Shown here piece after piece: positions 38,819-47,370 of a stretch of DNA of 64,000 nt. Within the stretch, counting starts at the first letter, position 1. Each line of letters starts with the position of its first letter. The DNA is taken from the NCBI GenBank assembly GCA_902363555.1, contig CABJAM010000013.1, forward strand, positions 48,362 to 112,361, in the 5' to 3' direction. This DNA is from Lachnospiraceae bacterium (GTDB lineage Bacteria > Bacillota > Clostridia > Lachnospirales > Lachnospiraceae). The position numbers and the translations under genes were made by a program. Below the pieces are notes generated by a model. The model was not told the DNA's origin and did no database searches. It saw only the letters and a list, made by a program, of their open reading frames with translations.

Positions 38819-41386
38819 TTATTTTTTAGACAGCATCGCCCATAACCCCTTAAAAAAATGCCCGTTAGCCATGTGCAGCAGCCCACAAAACACCCCGCCT
38901 TTTATACCGCCGGAAATCTGCATTCCGCGCAGCGGGCCGCCCACCGAAGCTTCCATCATCATGCGAAACTGCGGATTTGAATAATCCTTTTTTCCATCAA
39001 AGCCCCGGGCAATGATCATCTCCGTGACTTTGTACATTATTTTCATAATCAGGCTGTGTTCCTTCATCTCCATCACAGAGTTATCCATGGTAAACTGCCC
39101 ACGGATGGGAACAGCTTCCACATAAGGACGGCCAAGCATCATCTCCCAGGTTTCCCGGTCAGGCGTGCCCGACGGATGCGCATACCAGGAGCCCTCCTGC
39201 CACGCAGGGGCGGGGATGGTACCGCCGTCCTTTTGAATGTGGACGCAGCCAAATAAATCCTGGCTGGAGCTGCCGGCCCAGATGGTGTAATTGCCGCCCG
39301 GAATCTTCCAGCCATCCTGCCATACGGCGAAGCTGCGGTCATCAAGTAAAAATTCCACTGTTTTTTCTTCTCCCGGCTGGAGGAATACCTTTTGAAAGCC
39401 TTTCAGTTCTTTTACAGGACGGTGAAGGCCAGCGGCCGGCGGCTGGACATAAAGCTGGGCCACCTCAGCAGCCGGCGGCTGGGTATTAAGCCGAACGACC
39501 TCAGCAATCGGCGGCGGGGCATTAAGCCGGACGACCTCAGCGGCCGGCGGCTGGATATAAAGCTGGACCACTTCGGCCCCTGCCAGCCTGCCCGTATTAG
39601 CCACGGTAACGGTCACCCGGTTTCCATCGAGCCGCATGTCTACGTAGTCAAAGGATGTGTAGGACAGCCCGTAACCAAATGGCCAGCGAACCTTCACGCC
39701 GGCTTTGTCGTAGTACCGGTAGCCCACATAAATACCTTCCCGGTACTGGGCGTCCTTCGTTCCATAGCAGCCGCTGGAAGGACAGTCACTGTATGTAAAG
39801 GGCCAGCTTTCTGTCAGTTTGCCACACGGATTGGCCTCACCGTAAAGCAGTCGGGCGGCAGCCTCCCCTCCGGCCTGCCCCGGCAGCCCCATGTACAGGA
39901 TCGCCTTCACCCGGTCCGCCCATGGGCATTCCACCACACAGCCGCACAACAGCACCACGACGGTGTTTGGATTGGCTTCTGCCACCGCCTCGATCATTCT
40001 TATATGGCCCTCCGGCATGGAAAGGTTCTCCCGGTCAAAGCCCTCGGATTCATATCGGTCCGGAAGCCCGGCAAATACTACCGCAGCTTCTGCATTTTGT
40101 GCGGCGGCAATGGCCTCCGCAAGTAAAGTGTCGTCGGTATTGCCAAGCGCGTCACAGCCGGGAGCCCAGACACACTCCGGCATGGCCTCCACGGCAGAAG
40201 TCACCCGGTACGGATTAATATGGGAGGAGCCGGTTCCCTGGTACCGCGGGTGCTTTGCCATGAAACCGATGAGGGCGATTTTCTGAGATTTCTCCAGGGG
40301 CAGGATGCTATCTTCATTTTTCAGCAGCACCGCCCCCTGCTCGGCAGCTTCTCGGGCCAGTAAATGATGTCTATTCTGATCAAAGGACGGACGTCGCTCC
40401 CCGTCAAAGGATGGACGCTTCTCCCGGTCAAAGGATGGATGCCGTTTCCCGTCAAAGGATTGCGGATTTTCCTCGCCGGTGGATGGATGCGTTTCCCCGC
40501 CAGAAGATTCCGCCTTCCGCCCTGCGGTCCGAAATACCAGCTCCAGCACTCTGCGGGCGCTGGCATCCACTGCGGATTCCGGAAGTTTTCCGGACCGGAC
40601 AGCTTCCAGTACCTCCGCTTCCATGTAGGCGCTGCCGCCGGGCATATTCAGATCGCATCCGCTGCGAAAACCCTCGATCCGATCGTTCATAGCCCCCCAA
40701 TCGGTGACTACCAGCCCGTCAAAGCCCCATTCGTTCCGCAAAATGCCGGTCAGCAGCCTGGGGTCGTCGCTGCAATGGACACCGTTGATTTTTGGATAGG
40801 CACACATGACCGTATGGGGTCTGCCCTCCCTGACGGCGATCTCAAAGCCACTCAGATAGATTTCCCGGAGCGTGCGCTCATCCAGCACACTGTCCGAAGT
40901 AAAGCGGCTGTATTCCTGCTGGTTGCAGGCAAAGTGCTTTAAACTGGCAGACGTTTTATTTTCCTGCAACCCACGGATAAACCCTGCCGCCATTTTCCCG
41001 GAAACATAGGGGTCCTCGCTGATGTACTCAAAATTCCGTCCGCACCGGGGATCACGCTTAATATTCGCCCCGGGCCCTAAAACAAGATCCACGCCGCAGG
41101 CGGCGGCCTCCGCCCCGATAGCCCGGCCAATCCGTTCCGAAAGCGCGCTATCCCAGCTCATTCCAACGGTTACAGACGTGGGAAAGCAGGTTGCCGGCTG
41201 GGATTCATGGATGCCCAGCATATCGCCTTTATTTTCCTGTTTGCGCAGACCGTGGGGGCCGTCACACATGAATATGGACGGGATGCCGTAGGCTTCCATG
41301 GCTTTGGTCTTCCAGAAATTGGCGCCGCTGCACAGAGCGATTTTATCTTTCAACGTCATTTTCTCCAAAATCTTATCAATAGTCAT
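38819..41386 (-). CDS. GH3 beta-glycosidase with two internal tandem repeat expansions
   Basis: 855 residues from the ATG (MTIDKILEKMTLKDKIALCSG) that follows GAGGAGAG; an ATG 18 bases upstream is within the upstream gene's end. The nucleophile is Asp229 in LVVTDWGAM, with KHF at 150-152 and the second domain from about 345 (REAAEQGAVLLKNEDSILPL). It lacks a signal peptide. Two non-family insertions stand out: four 8-residue units around 307-340 (PSFDGE-type) and four 12-residue units of a fibronectin strand (AEVVQLYIQPPA-type) near residue 600-650. A C-terminal extension of about 80 residues follows the fibronectin domain. The gene overlaps the GH78 gene by 11 bases, so both act on the same imported glycoside. 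Confidence 0.93.
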   Translation of the reverse strand: MTIDKILEKMTLKDKIALCSGANFWKTKAMEAYGIPSIFMCDGPHGLRKQENKGDMLGIHESQPATCFPTSVTVGMSWDSALSERIGRAIGAEAAACGVDLVLGPGANIKRDPRCGRNFEYISEDPYVSGKMAAGFIRGLQENKTSASLKHFACNQQEYSRFTSDSVLDERTLREIYLSGFEIAVREGRPHTVMCAYPKINGVHCSDDPRLLTGILRNEWGFDGLVVTDWGAMNDRIEGFRSGCDLNMPGGSAYMEAEVLEAVRSGKLPESAVDASARRVLELVFRTAGRKAESSGGETHPSTGEENPQSFDGKRHPSFDREKRPSFDGERRPSFDQNRHHLLAREAAEQGAVLLKNEDSILPLEKSQKIALIGFMAKHPRYQGTGSSHINPYRVTSAVEAMPECVWAPGCDALGNTDDTLLAEAIAAAQNAEAAVVFAGLPDRYESEGFDRENLSMPEGHIRMIEAVAEANPNTVVVLLCGCVVECPWADRVKAILYMGLPGQAGGEAAARLLYGEANPCGKLTESWPFTYSDCPSSGCYGTKDAQYREGIYVGYRYYDKAGVKVRWPFGYGLSYTSFDYVDMRLDGNRVTVTVANTGRLAGAEVVQLYIQPPAAEVVRLNAPPPIAEVVRLNTQPPAAEVAQLYVQPPAAGLHRPVKELKGFQKVFLQPGEEKTVEFLLDDRSFAVWQDGWKIPGGNYTIWAGSSSQDLFGCVHIQKDGGTIPAPAWQEGSWYAHPSGTPDRETWEMMLGRPYVEAVPIRGQFTMDNSVMEMKEHSLIMKIMYKVTEMIIARGFDGKKDYSNPQFRMMMEASVGGPLRGMQISGGIKGGVFCGLLHMANGHFFKGLWAMLSKK
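39436..39579. repeat. 36-bp in-frame tandem repeat, four units
   Basis: CCGGCGGCTGG-like blocks begin at 39436, 39472, 39508 and 39544, an exact 36-base period. Each unit encodes 12 residues of the type AEVVQLYIQPPA. EVVQLY is a conserved strand of the GH3 fibronectin-like domain, here copied four times. Confidence 0.9.
40380..40475. repeat. 24-bp in-frame tandem repeat, about four units
   Basis: TCAAAGGA recurs at 40380, 40404, 40428 and 40452, exactly every 24 bases. The minus strand encodes units such as RHPSFDGE between the GH3 barrel and the second domain. Confidence 0.9.
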
Positions 41387-43931
41387 TGGAACAACTCTCC
41401 TCATATATATGGACGCCGGACCCTGTTATTTCGGTCCTGCCCCCGGGCAGGATAATCTTAGCCTGGCAGTTGGACGGAATAGAGATAGTGTAAACAGTTT
41501 TTCCATCCCTGCGCTCCCATCCGCTTTCCACCTTCCCATAAATACTTTGATAGCTTGCTTTTGCATGGGTAAAATGTCCGCCCACATGGGGCGCGATGTT
41601 AAATTCGTTTGCTCCGGCGATGCGGATACCGCACATGCTTTCAAAGAGCCAGGCGCAGACCGCGCCCTTGGAATAATGATTCAATGAGCCGATACCGCTC
41701 TGGGCACTGGACCCCTCCCAGCTCTCCCACACAGTGGTGGCGCCGGCTTTGGGCATAAACAGCCACCCCGGCATTTCCTCATTTTCCAGCAGCCGGAAGG
41801 CCGCTTCGGTATCGATATCGGTCAGCACATCCAGGATCAACGGCGTGGACAAAAAGCCGGTACCCAGCCGCCAGCCGTAATGCTCCAGCGCCTTAAGCAG
41901 CCGCTGCCGCGCATAAGACTTCTGCTCATTATCCAGCAGATCAAGGAACAGCGGGCGCACAAGCATCGCCTGCCGGTCCGTGTCCAAAGAAAATTCCGGC
42001 AGGCGGCGCATGGCCTGATAGGATGCCGTAACCTTTTTGGAAAGCTGGGAATATTCTTCGGCGGTCGCCACATCGCCAAGCTCGGCGGCCATCTCCCCAA
42101 AAAGTCCAAAGCACCAGGCAGTATACGCTGTTGAAACCTCCGGATGGGGCAGGACCATATCCGTCCATTTATTTGGAAATACATCCGCCGGCTCCGCCCA
42201 CTCGCCGTACGACTGCCCGTAGTTGACCGCATATTTTCTGTCATCACCATGCAGCCCCAGGGGCCTGGACAGCGGAGTTTTCTTCCCGCACCGGCGGTGT
42301 AAAAAAGCGGCATATTTTTTCATACCTTCATAATACTGCTTCAATATCTCCCGGTCGCCATACTTTTTCCAAAACCTATAAGGTAGTAAGATCCCGATGT
42401 CTGACCAGCCGGGTGAGCCGTTCAGAGTAGCCATATAGCTGTCCACACCGCCCTCCGGAGCGATCTGCGGCAAATTGCCGTCCTTTTTCTGCCAATCATA
42501 AATATCGCACAGATGCTTTTTGGCAAAGGCGGCGTAGTCAAAAAGATAGCTGGCTGTATCAAAGAAAATCTGCGAATCTCCGGTCCATCCATGGCGTTCC
42601 CTTGTGGGGCAGTCCGTAGGTACATCTAAAAAATTGCTTTTTGAGGACCAGACCGTATTTTTCACAAATTGATCAAGCAGCCGGTTGGAGCTTTGAAAAA
42701 AGCCCGTCTGTTCCAAATCCGAGTAAACGGCAATGGCCGTGAAATTTTCCGGGCTCCAGTCGGTATCGGTCTCCAGAAGCGCATAGCGGAAGCCAAACAC
42801 GGCAAACTTTGTCTTGTAGTGGTTTTCACCGTCCTTGCATCGATATTCAATCTGCTGCAAAGGCGTCGTCCTCCGCTTACTGGAGCACTGGATGTTGCTC
42901 TGGGTGAACTCTCCATCTTTTTGCAAAAGCTCGCCCATGCGCAAAAATACCCGCTGCCCGGCCCTGGCGTTCACGCTAAACTCCACAAAGCCCGCCATGT
43001 TCTGCCCAAAATCCAGCACCGTCCTGCCCCCGGGGGTCGTGATCACCGCAGGCGCAAAGCGCTCATGCTCCAATACCTGCACATTGTTGGACGCCGAAGG
43101 CAGAACGCTGTGTTGCGTCGTCCTGGCTTTTCCGTTGTAAGTGGGCTCATTTCGCGCATCCACGATCTCACCATCTTTATTGTCGGCAAAACGTAAGGGG
43201 CCGTCATTGCTCCAATCCCAGCAGTCATCCGTGCAGACCATGGGCCTGCCGTCCAGCTCCAACTGTGCAATGACCCTGGTTTCCCTTCCATACTGATTTT
43301 TCAGCCCCCAGGCGCCGCAGCTTCCCCGGTACCAGCCGTCGGCCAACTGTATTTCACATACATTCTCCCCGGGATGCACCAGGCCGGTAATATCATACGT
43401 CTGATAGCTGATTCTCCTGCGGTAATCCGTATGGCCCGGCGCCATGACAAACGCGCCCACCCGGCAGCCGTTAATGACAGCCTCATACAGACCGCAGGCA
43501 GTGATATACAGCCGGGCATTGCCCCCATCGGAAACGTGGAATGTCTTCCGAAAGCAGTCCACGGGATATCTTTGCCGCTTATTTACTTTGTAATCGCCGG
43601 TGATCCAGCCGGCTTTCCAGTCCGAAGGCTTTAGCAGCCCCATTTCAAAAACTGCCATTTCACTCCATGGGCCGCTCATATCCTGCTCATCCCACAGCCG
43701 GACCTGCCAGGTGATCCGCTCCCGGCTGGCAAGGGCGTGGGGATAAACCGCCTGCATGGAAAAGGACGCAACCTTTCCGCTGTCCCAGACCGTTCCCCCG
43801 GCATTGCGGCAAAGAATCTGATATGCGGTCTGCGCCGTACCGTCCTCGCAGTTCCAAAATAGTCTTGGATGTTGAACATCGATCCCCAGAGGATTGTTCA
43901 AATATTCGGTTCTTAATCGTATCGCTTTCAC
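41376..43931 (-). CDS. GH78 alpha-L-rhamnosidase
   Basis: 851 residues from a GTG start (VKAIRLRTEYLNNPLGID), which follows AAGGAGG by 9 bases and overlaps the end of the transporter gene. An ATG at 43967 would lie inside the transporter gene and lacks a site. Family markers are LNNPLGIDVQHPRLFWNC at the N terminus, the jelly-roll domain AGWITGDYKVNKRQRYPVDCFRKTFHV, DFGQNMAGFVEF, and the catalytic barrel with CPTRERHGWTGDSQIFFDTASYLFDY and GATTVWESWEG. It has no signal peptide, so it would act on imported rhamnosides. Together with the adjacent GH3 this suits removal of rhamnose and then glucose from rutinoside- or neohesperidoside-type plant glycosides. Confidence 0.93.
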   Translation of the reverse strand: MKAIRLRTEYLNNPLGIDVQHPRLFWNCEDGTAQTAYQILCRNAGGTVWDSGKVASFSMQAVYPHALASRERITWQVRLWDEQDMSGPWSEMAVFEMGLLKPSDWKAGWITGDYKVNKRQRYPVDCFRKTFHVSDGGNARLYITACGLYEAVINGCRVGAFVMAPGHTDYRRRISYQTYDITGLVHPGENVCEIQLADGWYRGSCGAWGLKNQYGRETRVIAQLELDGRPMVCTDDCWDWSNDGPLRFADNKDGEIVDARNEPTYNGKARTTQHSVLPSASNNVQVLEHERFAPAVITTPGGRTVLDFGQNMAGFVEFSVNARAGQRVFLRMGELLQKDGEFTQSNIQCSSKRRTTPLQQIEYRCKDGENHYKTKFAVFGFRYALLETDTDWSPENFTAIAVYSDLEQTGFFQSSNRLLDQFVKNTVWSSKSNFLDVPTDCPTRERHGWTGDSQIFFDTASYLFDYAAFAKKHLCDIYDWQKKDGNLPQIAPEGGVDSYMATLNGSPGWSDIGILLPYRFWKKYGDREILKQYYEGMKKYAAFLHRRCGKKTPLSRPLGLHGDDRKYAVNYGQSYGEWAEPADVFPNKWTDMVLPHPEVSTAYTAWCFGLFGEMAAELGDVATAEEYSQLSKKVTASYQAMRRLPEFSLDTDRQAMLVRPLFLDLLDNEQKSYARQRLLKALEHYGWRLGTGFLSTPLILDVLTDIDTEAAFRLLENEEMPGWLFMPKAGATTVWESWEGSSAQSGIGSLNHYSKGAVCAWLFESMCGIRIAGANEFNIAPHVGGHFTHAKASYQSIYGKVESGWERRDGKTVYTISIPSNCQAKIILPGGRTEITGSGVHIYEESCSNDY

Positions 43932-43945
43932 TGATCCGCCCCTCC

Positions 43946-45868
43946 TTACGCATTCCGCTGTGAGCAAAGCTCCGCCTGCATCCGGTTATACGCCTTTTCT
44001 CCCTGGGCACGCTCGGCCATCCACCGCGCTTTATTCTTTTGTTCGCGGATTTGACGCTTTTTCTCCGCCCGGGCAAGCTGTTCCCTAGATAATTTTGCAA
44101 TTTTTTGTTCCCGCTTCGCTGCGGCGGCCTTCGCTTTTTCTTCGGCCTTAAGCTCAGCGCGGCGCTGTTTTTCCAACTGTTTTTCGGCTTTTATACGCAC
44201 GTCCTCCTGGTGCTTTTCCAACTGTGCCTTATAATCAAGCCCTTTTTTGTCACACCGCTCTTTTAACTCGATGCAATAGGCGGCTTCCGCCTCCGCATCC
44301 ATTTCTTTTTGCTCGCGTTCGGCGCGAATCTCAGGCTCGATCCACACCTCGCCCCGCGCTTCGCAGGCAGCCTTCTGGCGCTGGCGGATCATGGCCTGCT
44401 TTCTTACAATGTTCCGTTCCACCGTGGCATAGGACAGCATAAATGCATAAACAAGTCCGGCAATGGTTTCCAGCCCCACAAAAAAGAGAATGAACACTGT
44501 AAGTACCGACTGCGGCTGATTAAAAATAACAGAAAAGGTGCCATCCATATTTGTAAGTACCTTCTGGATCGTTTCACCAAGCGCCGGGGCGGCCGACAGG
44601 TTTTCGGGGGCAATGTAGCCCGCAGCGGCGATTCCGCCGTTAAATATACCGGAAACCAGACCGGCGGCGGCTGTAATGATGACGGAATATGCAGACATTG
44701 CCACACCGTCACACCGAAATCCGTTTTTCCATTCCAAATGATCCAGAGTGTCGGCAAATAACGCCATAAACACATAGGCACAGGGCAGACCACCGATATT
44801 TTTTATAAACTGACCCACAAGAACGATGGTCATATTTGTGGGCGCCAGCCAGCATATACCGCTGCCGATGGCGTAAAGTATGAAACCGGCCACGGTTACG
44901 TTTTTCTTTCCGAAACGCTTTGCCAGGGGCCATACCGCAAAAATGCCGATGCCCATGGGAATGCCGCCGAGCACGGAAACAAGCGTCTGCGTTATGCCAT
45001 CGGCATATGTACCAAGAACATAATTACAGTAATACGGCAGGGAAATATTTTTCAACTGGCTTGTCAGCGTATACAGCAGAAAATACCCCAGCAGAAGGAG
45101 CATAAATTTATCCGAAAAAGCGGCTTTTAACTGGAGACGGAAAGGAATTTTCACAGCCTCCTGTCCGTTGGATTCCTGCGTCACCCGCTCCTTTGTGAAG
45201 AAATATTCTAAAAAGGTCAGCGGCAGCGTGATACAGGCCAGAATGCCCATGCAGACGATCCACGGCGTCCGGCTCGTGCCAAGGGCCGGAATGATCAGCA
45301 TCGGAAAAATCAGCGCAACGATGATACCGCTCATCATTATCGTACTGATGTTGTTAAACACAGCCAGAACGCCCCGCTGCGCTGTGTTGCGCGTGGAAAG
45401 CGGAACCATGAGATTATGGCTCATTGTATAAATGGTATACGAGATCGAGTAATAAATATTATACGAGAGCATGACCCAGATAACCTGCAATGTCGTACTG
45501 CCATTGGGCACGAGAAAAAGCAGGATTCCGCTGACAGCCATCAGAGGGCCAGCCAGCAAAAGCCACGGGCGCGCCTTGCCCTGCCTTGTCCGCGTCCGCT
45601 CAATAATATAACCCATCAGTGCATTTGTGATGGCGTCAATGATTTTGGACACGATCGGAAAGACGACCAGAAATGCGCCTCCCCATACTGTGCCAAGCCC
45701 TAAGACATCTGTGTAGTAAACATTCAGATAGGTGGCCATGACCGCATTAAATAGCAGTGCTCCGCAGGGGCCCAGCAGATACCCCAGCCACTTTTCCCTG
45801 CCGGTCACATTCTGGGATTTAATTTTGCTGTTCCAAAACCGTCCTGAAAGTCGTTTTCCCTGTACCAT
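43946..45868 (-). CDS. GPH/MFS-type glycoside:cation symporter with a long charged C-terminal tail
   Basis: 640 residues. The first ~480 residues form a 12-helix glycoside-pentoside-hexuronide transporter (GREKWLGYLLGPCGALLFNAVMATYLNVYYTDVLGLG, then ERTRTRQGKARPWLLLAGP). Residues ~484-640 are a Lys/Glu/Arg/Gln/Ala-rich, coiled-coil-like tail (QLEKQRRAELKAEEKAKAAA). Ordinary GPH transporters are 450-500 residues and lack it. It is the first gene of the operon with the GH78 and GH3 enzymes and imports their substrate. It is divergent from the AraC regulator. The tail might anchor the cytoplasmic glycosidases or regulate transport, but that is inference. Confidence 0.92.
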   Translation of the reverse strand: MVQGKRLSGRFWNSKIKSQNVTGREKWLGYLLGPCGALLFNAVMATYLNVYYTDVLGLGTVWGGAFLVVFPIVSKIIDAITNALMGYIIERTRTRQGKARPWLLLAGPLMAVSGILLFLVPNGSTTLQVIWVMLSYNIYYSISYTIYTMSHNLMVPLSTRNTAQRGVLAVFNNISTIMMSGIIVALIFPMLIIPALGTSRTPWIVCMGILACITLPLTFLEYFFTKERVTQESNGQEAVKIPFRLQLKAAFSDKFMLLLLGYFLLYTLTSQLKNISLPYYCNYVLGTYADGITQTLVSVLGGIPMGIGIFAVWPLAKRFGKKNVTVAGFILYAIGSGICWLAPTNMTIVLVGQFIKNIGGLPCAYVFMALFADTLDHLEWKNGFRCDGVAMSAYSVIITAAAGLVSGIFNGGIAAAGYIAPENLSAAPALGETIQKVLTNMDGTFSVIFNQPQSVLTVFILFFVGLETIAGLVYAFMLSYATVERNIVRKQAMIRQRQKAACEARGEVWIEPEIRAEREQKEMDAEAEAAYCIELKERCDKKGLDYKAQLEKHQEDVRIKAEKQLEKQRRAELKAEEKAKAAAAKREQKIAKLSREQLARAEKKRQIREQKNKARWMAERAQGEKAYNRMQAELCSQRNA

Positions 45869-45926
45869 TAAAATCGCTCCTCCTCATTATTTTATTTCAT
45901 TTTAGCACAGGGCGCTCATTCATTTC

Positions 45927-45955
45927 TTGTATTTTTGTTTTGTTTATAATATAAT
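45927..45955 (+). promoter_or_regulatory. Sigma-A promoter of the AraC regulator gene
   Basis: TTGTAT (45927-45932), a 17-base spacer and TATAAT (45950-45955), 138 bases before the ATG. The T-rich region between the divergent genes also serves the leftward transporter operon, for which I see no clear -35 box. Confidence 0.6.
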
Positions 45956-46093
45956 TGTTTTACATTAAAATACACTGTGCGGTGGAGCGCGGGCGGCCAG
46001 TGGCGAAGCCAGAAAGCTTATGGACATGCTTGTCTCAGAGGCCCGTAAATAGTAAACAAACCGAGTTTTAGCATACTCCGGGAGGGAAAAACC

Positions 46094-47284
46094 ATGAAAA
46101 TCGATCTTCATTATCTGTGTACCGTCATTGGTAATCTTTCGGGATTTCCCATAAGGCTGTATTCCAACGGCAAGCTGTCCTTTTATCATTCCGTTGTACA
46201 GCTTCCCAAAGACCCTGTACAGCTCTATCTGGACCAATTATTTTCTATGGATGAGCATGTCAGTTATTTTGTCACGCCCATTTTCAACTACTATGGAATG
46301 GTTCAGTCCAAAACCGAAAAAATAATCATTGGGCCTACCCGCCAGCTCGACGTCAGCGACCAGCAGTTGAGAGAGCTTGCATTTCAGTGTGATGTTCCGG
46401 CCGAGGATACTGATGAGTTTGTACTGGCCATGAAAAATATCGTTCCCATGCCCTTAGACAGTATGATCCAGATCCTGTTTGCTATCAATCACATTTTAAA
46501 CGGGGAAACACTGAGCCTTCAGGATATACGAATTTACGAGGATGCGCAGGAAAGCTTTATAAAAAAGCAGAAAGAACTGGAGATCGAGCAAAAAGAACTA
46601 GCTGTGGATCTTGGTGACAGCTCCAACAACTCCTTTGCCCTTGAACAGACACTTTTAAATATTGTCCATCACGGAGATACCGGTTCGCTGAAGCGGTGGC
46701 TTGCCAATGCGCCGGCGGTAAAACCGGGCATCATAGCCCAGGAACAGTTACGGCAGACGAAAAATACATTTATCGTTACTGCCACGCTCGTCTGTCGCAG
46801 CGCGATTCGCGGAGGGATGGATGTTCACGAGGCGATGTCGCTCAGCGACGCCTATATTCAAAATTGTGAATTACAAAGCGACCTGGGCGGCATTAACAAT
46901 CTGCAATACCGAATGGTGTTGGACTACACCGAGCGGGTAGAACGCATCCGCCGCGGGAAAACGCCCACCCAGCTCACAATCGATGTGACCAATTATGTCC
47001 TGCATCATCTGTCCGAACCAATCAAAACCGAAGATATCGCCAAAGCGCTGTTTTTCAGCCGCAGCCGGCTCTCCACCAGGTTCAGGGAAGAAACCGGCGT
47101 CACGCTGACCGATTACATTTTGAAGGAAAAGTCCATTGAGGGGAAGCGGCTGCTGCGCTACACGGATAAATCCGTTTCCGCCATCAGCGAATACCTGGGG
47201 TTCTCCTCACAAAGCCATTTTAACCGGGTATTTAAAAAGTATATTGGGATCACGCCGAAGGAGTACCGGTCCAGGCGGAACTGA
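46094..47284 (+). CDS. AraC-family transcriptional regulator
   Basis: 396 residues with GGGAGGG upstream of the ATG. The N-terminal 140 residues are a ligand-sensing domain without cupin motifs (LHYLCTVIGNLSGFPIRLYSNGKLSFYHSVVQ). A charged helix follows (FIKKQKELEIEQKELAVDL). Two AraC helix-turn-helices lie at about 300-396 (IKTEDIAKALFFSRSRLSTRFREETG, VSAISEYLGFSSQSHFNRVFKKYIGITPKEYRS). It is divergent from the transporter, GH78 and GH3 operon and is the obvious local regulator of rhamnoside use. No REC domain is present. Confidence 0.93.
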   Translation: MKIDLHYLCTVIGNLSGFPIRLYSNGKLSFYHSVVQLPKDPVQLYLDQLFSMDEHVSYFVTPIFNYYGMVQSKTEKIIIGPTRQLDVSDQQLRELAFQCDVPAEDTDEFVLAMKNIVPMPLDSMIQILFAINHILNGETLSLQDIRIYEDAQESFIKKQKELEIEQKELAVDLGDSSNNSFALEQTLLNIVHHGDTGSLKRWLANAPAVKPGIIAQEQLRQTKNTFIVTATLVCRSAIRGGMDVHEAMSLSDAYIQNCELQSDLGGINNLQYRMVLDYTERVERIRRGKTPTQLTIDVTNYVLHHLSEPIKTEDIAKALFFSRSRLSTRFREETGVTLTDYILKEKSIEGKRLLRYTDKSVSAISEYLGFSSQSHFNRVFKKYIGITPKEYRSRRN

Positions 47285-47295
47285 TGTACAGGTGT

Positions 47296-47342
47296 AAAAA
47301 AGCCTGCCGGGGCGATTTTGGTGTCGCTCTGACAGGCTTTTT
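47296..47342. terminator. Bidirectional rho-independent terminator
   Basis: AAAAAAGCCTG pairs with CAGGCTTTTT, giving A/T runs on both sides. It serves both the AraC gene (+) and the convergent lipoprotein gene (-). Confidence 0.9.
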
Positions 47343-47370
47343 ATACATCGTTTTATTTGCTTAAAAATGC

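Noticed and set aside
39436..40475. Regular 24- and 36-base repeats considered as a CRISPR array
   Set aside because: The units are contiguous without spacers, in frame within a GH3 gene, and no cas gene is present.
46000..46093. Spacer before the AraC gene checked for a copy of the shared 25-bp motif
   Set aside because: No TGAC...GTAAC arrangement at the right spacing was found, so this operon is probably outside that regulon.
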